64,000 bases of DNA, from assembly GCA_965371855.1 (NCBI GenBank), contig CBDUZZ010000014.1, forward strand, positions 1 to 64,000. Direction: 5' to 3'. The stretch is from JAADEM01 sp965371855. Lineage in GTDB: Bacteria > Bacteroidota > Bacteroidia > Bacteroidales > Marinilabiliaceae. Numbering within the stretch: position 1 is the stretch's first letter; every line of letters starts with the position of its first letter. A program made the translations under genes and the position numbers. The notes under the pieces are model-generated. The model made no database searches and was not told the origin of the DNA. It worked only from the letters and a program-made list of their open reading frames with translations. This document shows, piece by piece, positions 1 to 8,162 of this stretch.

Positions 1-5
1 TTAGG

Positions 6-13
6 CAAAGATA
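6..13 (-). promoter_or_regulatory. Bacteroidota -7 promoter element at left edge
   Basis: Read on the minus strand this is TATCTTTG, matching the TAnnTTTG -7 consensus of the Bacteroidota primary sigma factor. It would drive a leftward gene lying outside the window. No -33 TTTG is evident at the usual spacing, so this is tentative. Confidence 0.4.
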
Positions 14-156
14 CATATTATTTACGTCATATCATACTTAACTTAACACTAGTATAAAAAATACGATAAGTGATAGTATGAGAAAAAAGTGTTTTTTCAT
101 AAATAATAAAACCGGATTATTAAAAGCTAGTATGTGTCCAAAAAGAAAAACCTTGA

Positions 157-243
157 CGTCATTGCGATGAGGAACGAAGAAGCAATCTGTTGAATTACAG
201 CAGCTTTATTTTGTGAGATTCCTTCGCTCCGCTCGGAATGACG
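157..243. repeat. Interspersed inverted repeat, copy 1
   Basis: The element begins with CGTCATTGCGA and ends with TCGGAATGACG, with internal GAAGCAATCT and AGATTCCTTCG arms, so it can fold into a long imperfect hairpin. Closely related elements are at 27555-27657 and 29034-29112. This copy fills most of the gap left of pheS. Such GTCATTGCGA-type elements are non-coding intergenic repeats in Bacteroidota genomes. Confidence 0.85.
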
Positions 244-291
244 ACTTTTTGGATATCTTTTTCGCTAAGTTAGATAGTTTATTTTGGGATT

Positions 292-1311
292 CTAATCAAC
301 CGAATTAAATTGTTTCAGGAAACGGACATCATTTTCAAAAAACAGTCTGATATCTTTTATCTGGTATCTTAACATTGTTATTCTTTCAATACCCATTCCA
401 AAAGCAAAACCGGTATATTTTTTATTGTCAATATTATTCTCTTCCAATACATTAGGGTCAACCATTCCACATCCTAAAATTTCAACCCATCCGGTATACT
501 TACACACATTACACCCTTTGCCGCCACAAAGCGAACAGGAGATATCCATCTCAGCTGAAGGCTCTGTAAAAGGGAAATATGACGGACGCAGACGTATTTT
601 AGTGTCTTGTCCAAACAACTCTTTTGCAAAATATAGAAGTGTCTGTTTCAGGTCGGCAAACGATACATCTTCATCAATAAATAGTCCTTCAACCTGATGA
701 AAAATACAATGGGCCCGGGCAGAAATTGCTTCATTCCGAAACACTCGTCCGGGGAATATTGCACGGATTGGTGGTTTTGTTTTTTCCATCTCACGCACCT
801 GAACAGAAGATGTATGAGTTCTGAGCAAAACATCAGGATTTTGAGCAATAAAAAAGGTGTCCTGCATGTCACGAGCAGGATGCTCCTCAGGGAAGTTCAA
901 AGCAGAAAAGACGTGCCAGTCATCTTCAATCTCAGGTCCCTCAGCTACAGTAAAACCCAACCGGGCAAAAATATCAATGATCTCATTTCGGATGATTGAC
1001 AGAGGATGTCTTCCACCTAACTCAAACGATGTGCCGGGAAGCGTAAGATCCATATCTACATTTTCCTTTTTAACATTCTCAAAACCATCTTTTAATATAT
1101 TGATTCTGTCTTTTACAAATGTTTTAAGTGTATTTAAAGCTTGTCCGACTTCTCTTTTTTGCTCATTAGGGATGGTTTTAAACTCGTCGAAAAGTTTAGA
1201 TAGCTCTCCCTTTTTACTTAAGTATTTTATACGTAGCAGTTCTGTAGCTTCCGCAGTTTCTGCCTGAAGATTCTCAATCTCTTTTTTAAGGTCTTCTATT
1301 TTTTTTATCAT
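292..1311 (-). CDS. pheS: Phenylalanine--tRNA ligase alpha subunit
   Basis: Charges tRNA-Phe as the catalytic subunit of the cytoplasmic alpha2beta2 PheRS. The 339 residues are the usual length. Residues 1-80 form the N-terminal coiled coil that contacts tRNA. The class II catalytic core follows, with motif 2 around FRNEAISARAHCIFHQ (191-206) and a C-terminal motif 3 near GFAFGMGIER (301-310). A cysteine cluster at C259, C262, C267 and C270 is typical of Bacteroidota PheS and may bind metal. The ATG at 1311 is a normal start. pheT is not adjacent, so the two subunits are encoded separately here. Confidence 0.97.
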   Translation of the reverse strand: MIKKIEDLKKEIENLQAETAEATELLRIKYLSKKGELSKLFDEFKTIPNEQKREVGQALNTLKTFVKDRINILKDGFENVKKENVDMDLTLPGTSFELGGRHPLSIIRNEIIDIFARLGFTVAEGPEIEDDWHVFSALNFPEEHPARDMQDTFFIAQNPDVLLRTHTSSVQVREMEKTKPPIRAIFPGRVFRNEAISARAHCIFHQVEGLFIDEDVSFADLKQTLLYFAKELFGQDTKIRLRPSYFPFTEPSAEMDISCSLCGGKGCNVCKYTGWVEILGCGMVDPNVLEENNIDNKKYTGFAFGMGIERITMLRYQIKDIRLFFENDVRFLKQFNSVD

Positions 1312-1566
1312 AATGGATGTCCCGCCATGGCGGAGGAGTATTTATTAAATGCAGTAATTATTTACTAATTCTAAATAATTCGCAAAAATAGCAGATTTAT
1401 TTTAGAAATCAGAGCGGTATACCCTAAAAGTAAGGTAATAGCTTTTAAAAAAAACTAATCTTCTGTAACTTTTAGATTGTTGGAATTTGTGTTTATTATC
1501 AGAACGTTGTCAGAGAGCCAAATTTCTTGCTACGAACTTCTTTAAAAAATACCTGCTTTAATATAA

Positions 1567-2871
1567 TTATTTCCAAATTATCTCAACAGTTTTAACTCTG
1601 ATATCTTTTACCGGTCTGTCTATTGCGTATGTTTCAACATCGGCAATACGATCAACCACATTCATGCCTCTTACTACTTCGCCAAAAACAGTGTAATCGC
1701 CATCCAGATGCGGTGCTCCGCCGATAGTTGTGTATACTTCTCTTTGTTTATGTGTGAACTTAATTCCCTTTTCTTTTTCTAAATCGTCCAATTCTGAATC
1801 AGTGAAAATGCGTCCGGCAACAATATAAAACTGTGATCCATCGGAGCGATTTTTTGGATTGCGGCTTTCAGGTAATTTTGAGGCAGCTATTGTTCCCCGC
1901 CAATGGAATAATCCCGGCCGAATATCCATCGGTAGCGTGTATCCCGGCCCCTGCCAACCTACTACATCATCTTCCCCGGCATACTTAGTGTCAGTTGCTC
2001 CTGTTTGAATAAGAAATTTACTAATAACACGGTGTACTAATAAACTATCGTAAAAATGGTCGCTTACCAGCTTAATAAAGTTATCCCTGTATTTCGGTGT
2101 TTCGTTAAATAACCTGATTTCTATATTACCCATGTTAATAATTATCCTAAACCCTTTTATCGTTTTATATGAGGGGTAAACTTTATTTGTTTTGGTTCTC
2201 AAATCGTACAAACTCGCAGGCTTATCTTTTGCTTGCTTTTTCAACTTTAATATCCATTGAGAAGGTAGTGATGTGAGTTGTTTATTTTTATCAAGATCCC
2301 GGTATTGTAATATTCCGTATGGTTGATGATGCGTAGTAAATACCGGTTTGCCGGCATTCATGGCTTTATTGGTTGCCGGGGAATAACTAACGGTATCAAG
2401 ATTTGTCTCCTGCAAAAGTACAGATTTTTGGATATACAGTTTTTTGTCCTTGCGGTATAAGCTGTAAACAGAATCCACTTTAGCAACAGCACTATTTAAC
2501 TTCAAATAATTAAGATTCTTAGATTGAGTCTTCAGTAAAACCAGACCAAGATTAAAGTCATAAGCTACAAACCCACGTATATCAGTGTAATCATCAGTAT
2601 TCATCGGGGCTATCTTTGCTTTATAACACCCTTTTATCAAGTCAAGGTTAGTAACTACAATATCTTTAGCAATATAAAAGCCATACCCCGATTTAAGTCT
2701 TCGGGAATAGTGATCGTACGTTTCGATACTAACAATTGCTTTTACATTTGATTTATATGATAGCTTAGCTGTAACAACAGGTTGATTCTTCTTTCTGCCA
2801 CCTCTATTTCCGGAGGAGTTACATCCCAAAAGCATTATGGAGATAATAGATATAAGAATAAAGCGGAACAT
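1567..2871 (-). CDS. Lipoprotein: degenerate trypsin-like domain fused to cyclophilin peptidyl-prolyl isomerase
   Basis: A 434-residue lipoprotein with lipobox LLGC (Cys17). The C-terminal part, about 240-434, is a cyclophilin with the active-site HRVI and GSQFYIV motifs, so proline isomerase activity in the periplasm is likely. Residues about 43-190 look like a trypsin/HtrA fold, but the catalytic positions appear replaced: D77 where His is expected (VVTNLDLIK), G109 where Asp is expected (YDFNLGLVLLK), and A173 where Ser is expected (NAGKPVF). The domain should therefore be a non-catalytic binding module. It is the last gene of a three-cyclophilin run, 1 bp after the preceding gene. The cyclophilin call is firm; the pseudoprotease call is by motif alignment. 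Confidence 0.85.
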   Translation of the reverse strand: MFRFILISIISIMLLGCNSSGNRGGRKKNQPVVTAKLSYKSNVKAIVSIETYDHYSRRLKSGYGFYIAKDIVVTNLDLIKGCYKAKIAPMNTDDYTDIRGFVAYDFNLGLVLLKTQSKNLNYLKLNSAVAKVDSVYSLYRKDKKLYIQKSVLLQETNLDTVSYSPATNKAMNAGKPVFTTHHQPYGILQYRDLDKNKQLTSLPSQWILKLKKQAKDKPASLYDLRTKTNKVYPSYKTIKGFRIIINMGNIEIRLFNETPKYRDNFIKLVSDHFYDSLLVHRVISKFLIQTGATDTKYAGEDDVVGWQGPGYTLPMDIRPGLFHWRGTIAASKLPESRNPKNRSDGSQFYIVAGRIFTDSELDDLEKEKGIKFTHKQREVYTTIGGAPHLDGDYTVFGEVVRGMNVVDRIADVETYAIDRPVKDIRVKTVEIIWK

Positions 2872-2872
2872 C

Positions 2873-3694
2873 TTACTTAAGTTTTACTATTTGAACTTTT
2901 ATTGTTACATTTTTATAAGGCCTGTTATTTTCATCTGTTTTAAGGGCGGCAATTTTATCAATTACTGACAAGCCTTGAACAACCTCACCAAAAACGGTAT
3001 ATTCACCGTCAAGATCCGGAGTACCTCCAACAGTAGAATAAGCTTTTCGCTGTTCGTCAGTAAATACTTTTTTATCAGACAAAGCGTAATTAAAAGCGAT
3101 GTCATCTTTTATTTTTCTCAATAGTTTGTTGAACTCCTTTGGGTATTCTATTTTTAGTTTTGCAAGCTCCTCTTTATGTGGCAGGTAGTATTTGCGTTTT
3201 AGGTGGATCATTATAGGGTTGTTCACCGACTTCTCTATCAGGTCTAACTCTTCATTTGTATATTTTTTCCCCTGAACGATATAAAACTGCCCTACATCAG
3301 ACATTTTAAAGTGATTAATATCTTCAGGCTGACGTGGGGCACATATTGCACCTTTCTTATGAAAATATTTATCGGTAAATTCAGAATCAATTATATGTGC
3401 CTGATTACCATAACCTATATGTTTACCTGCAGGTGCATTGCGTGAATCAGAAGAACCGCCCTGAATGACAAAATTCTTAACTACTCTGTAAAACAGTGTT
3501 CCGTCAAAATGTTTTTCCCCAACCAACTCCAGGAACTTGTCTCGATGGTTAGGTGTTTCATTATAGAGCTTAACTTTCAGAGTACCCATATTAGTGATAA
3601 TATTTACGTAGAATTCAGGTTCTTTCTCTTGAGAGTAGGAGATGTTGAAACTTAAAAAAAGAGAAATAGAGATAACAAATATTAGTCTTCTCAT
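2873..3694 (-). CDS. Secreted cyclophilin-type peptidyl-prolyl cis-trans isomerase
   Basis: A 273-residue protein with an N-terminal signal peptide (residues 1-21), followed by one cyclophilin domain. The active-site LFYRVVKNFVIQGG and VGQFYIVQG motifs and the C-terminal YTVFGEVVQGL are present. Between the QFYIVQG and TVGGTPDLD motifs there is an insert of about 70 residues rich in Lys and Glu and probably helical, absent from minimal cyclophilins. It likely catalyses proline isomerisation during folding of exported proteins. It is the middle of three paralogues and is 1 bp from the next gene, so co-transcription is likely. Confidence 0.9.
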   Translation of the reverse strand: MRRLIFVISISLFLSFNISYSQEKEPEFYVNIITNMGTLKVKLYNETPNHRDKFLELVGEKHFDGTLFYRVVKNFVIQGGSSDSRNAPAGKHIGYGNQAHIIDSEFTDKYFHKKGAICAPRQPEDINHFKMSDVGQFYIVQGKKYTNEELDLIEKSVNNPIMIHLKRKYYLPHKEELAKLKIEYPKEFNKLLRKIKDDIAFNYALSDKKVFTDEQRKAYSTVGGTPDLDGEYTVFGEVVQGLSVIDKIAALKTDENNRPYKNVTIKVQIVKLK

Positions 3695-3764
3695 GCGTTA
3701 AGTTAAAAGTATAAAGTTCTTAAAGTTAAAAGTTTCAGGATTAAATCATTGAACAATTGAACCA

Positions 3765-4577
3765 TTATTTAATTACTTTTACAGTCATCCTGACGTCTTT
3801 AACAGGTCTGTCATATTGGTCAGTTTTTCCAGCGGCAATACTATCTAACACATCAAGACCTTCAATAACCTCCCCGAAAACAGTATAATTGGAATCGAGA
3901 TGGGGTGTTCCCCCAACCGTTTTGTAAACTTCTCTTATGTCTTCAGGAATAATAAATAGCCCGTCCTCTTCAAGCTTTGTATTAACCTTATTTTTTATTT
4001 CTTGTTGCAAATCCGAAAACTCATCATATTTTCCGGCATTCTGAAGGGATATCAATGAATCCTGATATTCAGACATCATTGAATAATATATCTGCTGTTT
4101 CTTCATGTCATTAACACGAGCCTCAACTTTATCCAACTGTTCATCAGTAAATGTTTTTCCCTGAACGATATAAAATTGTGAGCCGGAAGACATTTTCTCC
4201 GGGTTTACATTATCTCCTTCACGTGCGGCAGCAATTACACCTTTTTTATGGAATAGTTTAGGGAAATGAATTTCAGCAGGAATTTCATATCCGGGCCCTC
4301 CGTTACCAAGTTTCTCACCCGGCTTGGCATCTTTTGAATCAGGGTCTCCTCCCTGTATCATAAATTCGTTTATTACCCTGTGAAATAAAAGATCATCAAA
4401 AAATCCGTCCTTAGTTAGACGTATAAAGCTATCCCGATGCCTTGGAGTTGCATCATAAAGTTTTATTTTGATATTTCCCAAGTCGGTTTTAATTTGAACG
4501 ATTCGATCCTTAGGTTCATTTTTACACCCCTGAAAAAACATAACAATGGGAAAAAGCAACAGTAACTTGTACTTCAT
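3765..4577 (-). CDS. Cyclophilin-type peptidyl-prolyl isomerase lipoprotein
   Basis: A 270-residue predicted lipoprotein (lipobox FQGC, Cys18) with a single cyclophilin domain. The LFHRVINEFMIQGGD, SGSQFYIVQG and YTVFGEVIEG motifs are all intact, so activity is expected. As in its downstream neighbour, a charged helical insert of about 70-80 residues separates the QFYIV and TVGGTPHLD motifs. It is the first of three tandem secreted cyclophilins. The 70-bp gap to the next gene is AT-rich. It lies 75 bp downstream of psd and may be read from the same transcript. Confidence 0.92.
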   Translation of the reverse strand: MKYKLLLLFPIVMFFQGCKNEPKDRIVQIKTDLGNIKIKLYDATPRHRDSFIRLTKDGFFDDLLFHRVINEFMIQGGDPDSKDAKPGEKLGNGGPGYEIPAEIHFPKLFHKKGVIAAAREGDNVNPEKMSSGSQFYIVQGKTFTDEQLDKVEARVNDMKKQQIYYSMMSEYQDSLISLQNAGKYDEFSDLQQEIKNKVNTKLEEDGLFIIPEDIREVYKTVGGTPHLDSNYTVFGEVIEGLDVLDSIAAGKTDQYDRPVKDVRMTVKVIK

Positions 4578-4651
4578 AATTTAGATATTCTATAATATTA
4601 ATCTCCTAATTTCTCAGTTCCTCGTTCCCAGTTCCTTGTTTCTAAAAAACC

Positions 4652-5311
4652 CTATTTCAACCAACCTATTATAGTCTGCTTCCCTCTCACTTCCTGATTT
4701 AATTCAACATCTATTTTAGTACCCAACGGAAGATAAATATCTACGCGAGAACCAAACTTGATAAATCCCATCTGTTCACCCTGTTCAATGTTTCTTCCTT
4801 CATCTACATAACTAACAATACGTCTGGCCATGGCTCCGGCAACTTGTCTTATGAGAATTAATAAATTGCTTTCATGTTCGAGAACTATTGTAGTACGTTC
4901 ATTTTCGGAAGAGGACTTAGGAAGATAGGCCGCCTTGTGTCTGCCACTATGGTGTTTGAAGAATTTTATAACTCCACTTACCGGATACCAGTTAATATGA
5001 ACATTAAGAGGCGACATGAATACAGATACTTGTAGGCATTTAGTCTTTAAATATTCAGATTCCTCAACTTCCTCAATAGTCACAACTTTTCCATCGGCAG
5101 GTGCTAAAATCGCATCTTTGTTATTAAAGCTTTCCCTACGGGGGCTTCTGAAGAAACCTACAACAATAAACAGGAGAATAAATGTTAAAAGGCCGGCTAT
5201 TTTCAAAGCCAAAATGTTTTCTTCACTTACGAAATAGACAACTATATTTAAAGTTGCTGCTATTAGAAACGTTATCAATATTATGCGATACCCTTCTTTA
5301 TGTATGGCCAT
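4652..5311 (-). CDS. psd: Phosphatidylserine decarboxylase (short type)
   Basis: Converts phosphatidylserine to phosphatidylethanolamine at the inner membrane. The 219-residue length matches the short PSD-A-like class. Two hydrophobic N-terminal segments (about 11-28 and 33-53) anchor the protein. Conserved stretches include APADGKVV, VFMSPLNVHINWYP and, near the C-terminus, FGSRVD, whose Gly-Ser bond is the self-cleavage site that forms the pyruvoyl cofactor. It is 14 bp downstream of cdsA, and the two genes supply consecutive parts of the same lipid pathway. No pssA gene is in the window. Confidence 0.94.
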   Translation of the reverse strand: MAIHKEGYRIILITFLIAATLNIVVYFVSEENILALKIAGLLTFILLFIVVGFFRSPRRESFNNKDAILAPADGKVVTIEEVEESEYLKTKCLQVSVFMSPLNVHINWYPVSGVIKFFKHHSGRHKAAYLPKSSSENERTTIVLEHESNLLILIRQVAGAMARRIVSYVDEGRNIEQGEQMGFIKFGSRVDIYLPLGTKIDVELNQEVRGKQTIIGWLK

Positions 5312-5325
5312 GATATTTTTAAAAA

Positions 5326-6141
5326 TTAATTACCAAAAAGATAAAACAATAAACTCATAATTGGAGCGGCAAAAAGAGCCCCATCGAACCTGTCAAGTAC
5401 ACCTCCGTGACCCGGTAGTAATTTCCCGGAGTCTTTTGTATTTACACTTCGTTTAAGCATCGATTCTACTAAATCTCCTAAAGTGGCAAATATTGACACT
5501 AAAAATCCTGTTATCAGCCACAAGGCAACACTACCTTGTCCTACCCAAAGAAACAACAAGTATGCTGCAATTATAGTTAAAACTAATCCACCAAAAAAAC
5601 CTTCCCATGATTTTTTAGGAGAAATACGTTCAAACAATCTTCTTTTACCAAAATTAACACCAATCAGATAAGCACCGGTGTCATTAATCCATATCAATAC
5701 AAAAAAAGAGAGTAACAACAAGGGGTTATACTCCCCTTCGGCAAAAGCCAGAACGTTTAACGAAAACAGAGGTAACGATATATATACCGTAATTAACAGG
5801 TAATTAGCTACTACATGAAAAGGGTTTTTTGTTGGGATGAACAGAACAATTAAAAATGGTGCTAATACCAATAGCATCAATAGCAACGCCCATTTAGCAG
5901 GCATGTCATTATGAAAATATAAGAAGCTTAAAACAAACATGCCTGTACCCAGAAGTATAGAGTTAACCAACAACAGGCTATTCTTCTCTGCGCATAGCAT
6001 CCCTTCCAATTCCTTCATAAGCAGTATTGCTGACAAAGCAAACAAACCTAAAAAAGCGTATGCATGAAATAGTATTGACGTTACAATTGCCAATACTATA
6101 AATGCTCCTGTAAATGACCTTACTGCAAAATTATTCATCAA
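5326..6141 (-). CDS. cdsA: Phosphatidate cytidylyltransferase (CDP-diglyceride synthase)
   Basis: Makes CDP-diacylglycerol from phosphatidate and CTP, the branch point of phospholipid synthesis. The protein has 271 residues and about eight membrane segments. The family signature is complete near the C-terminus: SMLKRSVNTKDSGK is followed by LLPGHGGVLDRFD. A -7 element (TACCTTTG on the minus strand) lies 16 bp upstream of the ATG, giving cdsA its own promoter. It probably forms an operon with psd. The expected upstream neighbours, LUD and ftsH, are separated from it by an inserted plus-strand ATPase gene. Confidence 0.96.
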   Translation of the reverse strand: MMNNFAVRSFTGAFIVLAIVTSILFHAYAFLGLFALSAILLMKELEGMLCAEKNSLLLVNSILLGTGMFVLSFLYFHNDMPAKWALLLMLLVLAPFLIVLFIPTKNPFHVVANYLLITVYISLPLFSLNVLAFAEGEYNPLLLLSFFVLIWINDTGAYLIGVNFGKRRLFERISPKKSWEGFFGGLVLTIIAAYLLFLWVGQGSVALWLITGFLVSIFATLGDLVESMLKRSVNTKDSGKLLPGHGGVLDRFDGALFAAPIMSLLFYLFGN

Positions 6142-6156
6142 AAATCATTGTGTGTG

Positions 6157-6164
6157 CAAAGGTA
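6157..6164 (-). promoter_or_regulatory. cdsA promoter -7 element
   Basis: Minus-strand TACCTTTG matches TAnnTTTG. Transcription would begin about 9 bp before the cdsA ATG at 6141, giving a very short leader. Confidence 0.55.
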
Positions 6165-6245
6165 AAAATATCTTTATAATTTTGAAAAAGTTTTTAATAT
6201 ATAAAGAGCTAGAGCCAATATGGATTTAATATAAATCAAAAAAAA

Positions 6246-6277
6246 CATTGAGTAAAATTACTCAATGCATTGAGTAA
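6246..6277. promoter_or_regulatory. Three-half-site candidate operator upstream of the ATPase gene
   Basis: CATTGAGTAA occurs at 6246-6255, its exact complement TTACTCAATG at 6258-6267, and CATTGAGTAA again at 6268-6277. The first two form a perfect 22-bp palindrome; the third is a direct repeat abutting it. The block ends 5 bp before the -7 box of the 6296 gene, an ideal position for a repressor. The binding protein is unknown; autoregulation is inferred. Confidence 0.65.
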
Positions 6278-6282
6278 TTTGT

Positions 6283-6290
6283 TACATTTG
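6283..6290 (+). promoter_or_regulatory. Promoter -7 element giving a near-leaderless transcript
   Basis: TACATTTG matches TAnnTTTG and ends 5 bp before the ATG at 6296. With transcription starting 6-7 bp downstream, the mRNA would have essentially no leader. Confidence 0.6.
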
Positions 6291-6295
6291 TATTT

Positions 6296-7480
6296 ATGGA
6301 TTACAAGAGATCATATTATCAAACAGTTAAGAGACGAATTGAAGAGGATCGGAAGTTTATTCAGGCACTTATAGGTCCTAGGCAAGTTGGAAAAACTACA
6401 ATTATAAGGCAGTTGTGCGAAGAGATAGCTATCCCATATTTATATGTCAGTGCCGATAATGTAGCAAATGTCTCAAAGATATGGATTGAGCAACAGTGGG
6501 AAACAGCAAGGCTACAAAAAGGGGGACAGCAAGACTACCTTTTGATTATTGATGAAATACAAAAAATTAATAATTGGAGTGAAACAATAAAATATTTATG
6601 GGATAGTGATAGTTTTAATAAGATAAATATAAAAGTAATAATATTAGGCTCATCGGGTTTGATGTTGCAGCAGGGATTAAATGAATCATTGGCAGGTCGG
6701 TTTGAATTAATTAAAATACCACATTGGAGTTTTAACGAAATGCACCAATGTTTTGGAATATCTGCAGAGCAATATGCTTGGTTTGGTGGATACCCCGGAT
6801 CAGTTGTCTTTTTGAATGAAGAAGCACGATGGAAAGATTATGTAAAAAACGCATTGATAGAATCAACAATTTCAAAAGATATATTAATGCTAACTCGAAT
6901 TAGTAAGCCTGCATTAATGCGACAAGTCTTTGAAATGGGAGTTAGTTATTCATCAAAGATTTTATCATATAATAAAATGATTGGCCAACTTCAAGAAGCA
7001 GGAAATACAACAACAATAGCTCATTATTTACAAATTTTAGATACTGCGGGTTTGATATCAGGAGTACCTAAGTTTTATGCAGAAAAATATAGGGAGAGGT
7101 CATCATCCCCTAAGTGGCAGGTTAAAAACACAGCTTTAGTTTCAGCATTGTCACCTTTGAATTTCGAAGATATCCAATTAGATTTTGTACAATGGGGACA
7201 AGTTGTGGAATCTGCAATTGGTGCTCATTTGATAAACAAATCATCAGAAGGTAAATATAATGTTTACTACTGGAGACATAGAAATGAAGAGGTTGATTTT
7301 GTTATTCAAAAAGCGGATAAGATTATTGGTATAGAAGTAAAAAGCGGCCAACCAAAACTTACTAAAGGAATGGCAACTTTTAAAAAGAAATATAATCCAG
7401 CTAAAATGCTATTACTTGGTACTTCGGGGATACTATGGCAAGATTTTTTAACCATGGATCCGGCTACCCTTTTCGAATAA
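6296..7480 (+). CDS. AAA+ ATPase with DUF4143 domain (COG1373 type)
   Basis: A 394-residue protein. The N-terminal ATPase has a Walker A motif GPRQVGKTT (about residues 27-35), a Walker B LLIIDEIQ and a sensor-like IILGSSG. The C-terminal DUF4143 region has the typical ending in which a YYWRHRNEEVDFVI core precedes IGIEVKSG, resembling the D-x(n)-ExK nuclease fold but not shown to cut DNA. These ATPases are common accessory genes in Bacteroidota; their function is not established. It is the only plus-strand gene inside the leftward rsfS-ftsH-LUD/cdsA-psd run and carries its own operator and promoter, which suggests acquisition by transfer. Confidence 0.88.
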   Translation: MDYKRSYYQTVKRRIEEDRKFIQALIGPRQVGKTTIIRQLCEEIAIPYLYVSADNVANVSKIWIEQQWETARLQKGGQQDYLLIIDEIQKINNWSETIKYLWDSDSFNKINIKVIILGSSGLMLQQGLNESLAGRFELIKIPHWSFNEMHQCFGISAEQYAWFGGYPGSVVFLNEEARWKDYVKNALIESTISKDILMLTRISKPALMRQVFEMGVSYSSKILSYNKMIGQLQEAGNTTTIAHYLQILDTAGLISGVPKFYAEKYRERSSSPKWQVKNTALVSALSPLNFEDIQLDFVQWGQVVESAIGAHLINKSSEGKYNVYYWRHRNEEVDFVIQKADKIIGIEVKSGQPKLTKGMATFKKKYNPAKMLLLGTSGILWQDFLTMDPATLFE

Positions 7481-7499
7481 ATAGCATCTATCTTAGGAT

Positions 7500-8162
7500 T
7501 TATTTTATAATCACAACAATCAATTCCCGTGGACCATGAGCACCCATTACCAGGGTTTTTTCAATATCGGCTGTTCGGCTTTGACCTGTAACAAAAGTAA
7601 CCTGACTCGGAAAATCGGTGTTGTACTTATTTTTTAGAAATTTAATAGCATCCGAAATAAAAGGAACAATCTGTTTCTGTTCAGCCCAAACAATATGAAC
7701 AGGAGGGAAGACATTAAGCCTTCTTCCTGAACCGGATGAACTTACAACAACAGTTCCGGATCTTGCAATCAGAACTTCACAACGAGTTATTGCGGCCTGC
7801 ATATCTTCAAATTTTTCCGGGATGTTTTCTAACGGGACACTTTTGTCAAAATGATTTAAAAGGTGTTCATCAGTGCAATACAAGCTGCTGATCTTCTTTT
7901 CTGAAAGTAAATTTTTTAGTTTTTCTGTTGCATCTTTTTCATCATCAGCGAGGATAACAATTCCTTTAATTTCCTCAAGTTCATCACAAAACACTTGCAA
8001 TAAATCATCAGGTTTTGGGAAAACAAAATCCCCTTCGTCAGTAAGTTCAGACGAAAGGGGATAATCAATATTGCTTTTAGCACTATTCAGTTGTGCCAGT
8101 ATGTTTTCTCTGGCTGAAGCTGAAATCTCTTCAGGACTTCTTTTCTTCTTTGTCCTTCTCAC
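7500..8162 (-). CDS. LUD domain protein (LutC/YkgG family)
   Basis: A 220-residue protein of the LUD family, recognised by the C-terminal VTGQSRTADIEKTLVMGAHG motif and by IARSGTVVVSSSGSGRR. LutC is part of a lactate oxidation complex in Bacillus, but this copy stands alone without lutA or lutB and sits next to ftsH, the usual place for it in Bacteroidota, so its role is unclear. The start is GTG at 8162, inside the 3' end of ftsH (32-bp overlap), which points to translational coupling. A later start would remove only the Lys/Arg-rich N-terminus. Confidence 0.88.
   Translation of the reverse strand: MRRTKKKRSPEEISASARENILAQLNSAKSNIDYPLSSELTDEGDFVFPKPDDLLQVFCDELEEIKGIVILADDEKDATEKLKNLLSEKKISSLYCTDEHLLNHFDKSVPLENIPEKFEDMQAAITRCEVLIARSGTVVVSSSGSGRRLNVFPPVHIVWAEQKQIVPFISDAIKFLKNKYNTDFPSQVTFVTGQSRTADIEKTLVMGAHGPRELIVVIIK

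Noticed and set aside
857..1267. Long frame antisense to pheS, and similar shadows in ftsH (8855-9892) and the MFS gene (51803-52624)
   Set aside because: They mirror strongly conserved coding genes on the other strand and have no recognisable domains.
1322..1333. Perfect palindrome CCGCCATGGCGG upstream of pheS
   Set aside because: Short, single, and not placed at a promoter spacing; insufficient for an operator call.
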